Assembly (NCBI GenBank): GCA_027081695.1
Contig: JALWJI010000090.1
Location: 1 to 16,513 of the forward strand
DNA: 16,513 nucleotides
Reading direction: 5' to 3'
Origin: Acidilobaceae archaeon
Lineage (GTDB): Archaea; Thermoproteota; Thermoprotei_A; Sulfolobales; Acidilobaceae
In this document: positions 15,601 to 16,513 of the stretch, in pieces
Layout of the letters: every line of letters starts with the position of its first letter
How positions within the stretch are numbered: the first letter of the stretch is position 1
Notes under the pieces: model-generated
Seen by the model: only the letters and a program-made list of their open reading frames with translations
What the model was told of the DNA's origin: nothing
Database searches by the model: none
Program-made: the position numbers and the translations under genes

Positions 15601-16194
15601 GGATGGACCTACGATTATCCTGTTTACTGCTAGATCTTCTTGGACGACTACGACTTTTTCGCTTCCATTTATGATGAAGTATCCACCAGGATCATATGGG
15701 TCTTCTCCAGCCTCTATGAGCTCGCTTGGACTAAACTTTGATAATGGATCTATCTCGGATCTTATCATTACGGGGAAGTCTCCTATCTTAACCTCTCTTG
15801 AGTCGACCTCTTTTCCTCCAATGATAAGCTTCATCTCGACGAACAAGGGGGCCATGTAAGAGATGTTCCTTATCCTACACTCCATTGGCAGAACACGGTG
15901 CTGGCTACCATACGCCTCCTTCACCATTGGTTTCTCAATCCTTAGCTTGCCGATGACCACCTTGACATCTGGCATTGTTATTTCAGATATACGGGCCCTA
16001 CGTCCGGCAATACGTCTCCACTCAGGTGTAATTTCCTTAACACTACCGATGATACGCTTCATCCTATACTTGACGAACGCGTTATACGAATCTAAGTGCT
16101 GTCTAGACAGACTCGTCTCCTTTATGAACGAAGAGAACACTGTCCAGAGCGTATCCTTGTCTAGAATATCTCCTGAGCCGTTAATTTTACTCAT
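12643..16194 (-). CDS. rpoB: DNA-directed RNA polymerase subunit B (unsplit)
   Basis: Second-largest polymerase subunit as a single 1183-residue chain. It is undivided, as in crenarchaea, whereas many methanogens and haloarchaea have B' and B''. Conserved blocks include DPYDPGGYFIINGSEKVVV, HLRRVISPLSRG, DLHGTHWGRLCPFETPEG, the NQSPRNTYQSAMAKQALG block, GYNIEDALVFNK, and GDKFASRHGQKGVIG with lysines near the nucleotide site. A C-terminal zinc ribbon has Cys1087, Cys1090, Cys1105 and His1108. The last ~35 residues form a lysine/glutamate-rich tail beyond the usual end, making the chain somewhat longer than the roughly 1120 residues I recall for other archaea. The start is ATG 16194, with GGGGGGCT about 6 bases before it, 13 bases after the rpoH stop. 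Confidence 0.98.
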   Translation of the reverse strand: MSKINGSGDILDKDTLWTVFSSFIKETSLSRQHLDSYNAFVKYRMKRIIGSVKEITPEWRRIAGRRARISEITMPDVKVVIGKLRIEKPMVKEAYGSQHRVLPMECRIRNISYMAPLFVEMKLIIGGKEVDSREVKIGDFPVMIRSEIDPLSKFSPSELIEAGEDPYDPGGYFIINGSEKVVVVQEDLAVNRIIVGPSTASTAKITHTAKVVSTVLGLRRQIIVDRMSDGSLEVSISRLSYRIPFAILMKALGLEKDVEIGHAVSADDEVLRELLPSLNKVALTVRTREEALEFIGNRLAPGQPREIRIARAEEFLDKQFLPHLGDKPEDRRKKAYFLAEMANRVLQLYLGKRPADDKDHYSNKRLRLAGDLIAEIFREGYNALVNVIRNQLEEYISQRHRSKPKLNYIVRADILTERLRSALATGNWGRERTGVSQALDRTNWISLLSHLRRVISPLSRGQIHFEARDLHGTHWGRLCPFETPEGINCGLVKNLALMSYISVGVDESEIEKLLYDLGVIPLDELIKEAVEAGEAPEIMRAGTKIFLNGRPIGFHENGAWLAEELRKRRRRGELSYEVGVAHIVDEYINELYINTDEGRLMRPVIVVENGKPKLTKEHAEKLRRGEISFWDLVREGVIELLDPDEEENAYIAEFPEDVTPDHTHLELWVPAIVGVAAATIPFLEHNQSPRNTYQSAMAKQALGLYALNYKYRTDSHAYLLHYPQKPIVQTRMLSLMGYNERPSGQNMIVALMATTGYNIEDALVFNKTSVDYGLARAFFYRVYTAVENVYSGGAKDRITVPSPKLYDHKGDQYYTKLGPDGIVEPEVEVRGGDILVGRESPPRFMGEERVISPTAMIRRDTSVQLRFGEKGVIDTVFLTQTTERQKLVKIRVRDLRIPEIGDKFASRHGQKGVIGILLPRYDMPYTEDGIVPDVILNPHAIPSRMTVGQLLETIAGKIGAIKAKFIDGTPFFKDDIEQLRIELLKAGYDPNAREVMYDGRTGRLIEKPVAIGVTFYQRLYHMVSDKMHARATGKVQLLTRQPTEGKARQGGLRFGEMERDCLVGHGAVALLRDRLLYNSDRYTMYVCTKCGHIAWYNRRKGVYECPIHGEEGDIKPVTVPYAFKLLLQEVTSMMIKPEIKVMDKINILEKILQRPVESRVIKISPKSNGGEQVEEKVEAAEKK

Positions 16195-16207
16195 AACTTT
16201 AGCCCCC

Positions 16208-16471
16208 CTAGAATACTACCACTATCCTATAATACAAGGACTCTCCAGCAGTAGGAGACTTCCTCTTTATCTCGATAATATCTCCCGGCTTTGCCCCAAG
16301 TAATTGAACTATAGGATCATTTATGCTGATCCGGGGCAACTGGTTTGGTCTAATACTGAGTGTTCTCAAAAGCTCTGCTGCCTCCTCCAATGACAATATT
16401 CTATGCTCTGGGACAAGCTCGTGTTCAAGTATCCTCTTATCTAATCGTTTCTTCCTCGATCTCGAGACCAA
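16208..16471 (-). CDS. rpoH: DNA-directed RNA polymerase subunit H (Rpb5 C-terminal homologue)
   Basis: An 87-residue subunit equal to the C-terminal domain of eukaryotic Rpb5, which contacts the A subunit near the jaws. The HELVPEHRILSLEEAAELL start, the IRPNQLPRISINDPIV centre (residues 40-55) and GAKPGDIIEIKRKSPTAGESLYYRIVV (59-85) are diagnostic. The start appears to be TTG at 16471: an in-frame stop lies about 20 bases upstream and no ATG or GTG intervenes. GGGGGA at 16487-16482 lies 10 bases before it, a little far. It is the first gene of the polymerase operon, and its promoter must lie largely beyond the right edge; no TATA box is seen in the 42 bases available. Confidence 0.95.
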   Translation of the reverse strand: MVSRSRKKRLDKRILEHELVPEHRILSLEEAAELLRTLSIRPNQLPRISINDPIVQLLGAKPGDIIEIKRKSPTAGESLYYRIVVVF

Positions 16472-16513
16472 TGTTACACTATCCCCCGGAACCTACGCCA
16501 AAAAGAAGAGATC

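Noticed and set aside
1..16513. Inteins, CRISPR arrays, insertion sequences or defence genes
   Set aside because: EF-1alpha, A', A'' and B are collinear with their families with no inserted splicing domain, and no spaced repeats or transposase were seen.

Overview
The window reads as core chromosomal DNA from a hyperthermophilic crenarchaeote (Thermoproteota). The evidence is: RNA polymerase subunits in the order H, unsplit B, A' and A''; a 437-residue EF-1alpha; archaeal-type S12, S7, S10 and L30e; a type II (archaeal) GAPDH; TATA-box promoters; and frequent GTG or TTG starts behind GGAGGTG-type ribosome binding sites. I cannot name the genus from sequence alone; a Desulfurococcales-like organism is a guess.

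Layout. (1) Positions 1-2183, minus strand: pgk followed by gap (running off the left edge), a two-gene glycolysis/gluconeogenesis operon. (2) 2279-2983, plus strand: a metallo-beta-lactamase-fold hydrolase, divergent from pgk. (3) 3021-3109, minus: tRNA-Ser(GGA) with a long variable arm and encoded CCA. (4) 3302-3622, minus: rps10. (5) 3804-4367, plus: an unrecognised six-helix membrane protein. (6) 4433-5746, minus: tuf (EF-1alpha). (7) 5965-6573, minus: rps7. (8) 6770-7252, plus: a bifunctional-nuclease-like (DUF151) protein. (9) 7344-16471, minus: rpoH, rpoB, rpoA1, rpoA2, rpl30e, nusA and rps12, read right to left in tight succession.

How it works together. Regions 3, 4, 6, 7 and 9 are the archaeal counterpart of the bacterial rpoBC plus str gene blocks. 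They encode the catalytic core of RNA polymerase, a NusA-like RNA-binding protein, the decoding-site proteins S12 and S7, the tRNA-delivering factor EF-1alpha, and S10. In this genome the translation part is broken by two genes on the opposite strand, at S12/S7 and at EF-1alpha/S10. S12, S7, tuf, S10 and the tRNA each appear to have their own TATA-like element, and hairpin or T-rich sequences lie behind S12, S7 and tuf.

I looked for an undescribed system. Most of the window is highly conserved housekeeping DNA with no defence locus, CRISPR array, insertion sequence or intein that I can see. The least explained parts are the membrane protein at 3804-4367, the DUF151 protein with a changed core motif and a tandem 10-bp repeat in front of it, and the roughly 190-base stretch between rps10 and the tRNA, which carries a second strong TATA-like element.
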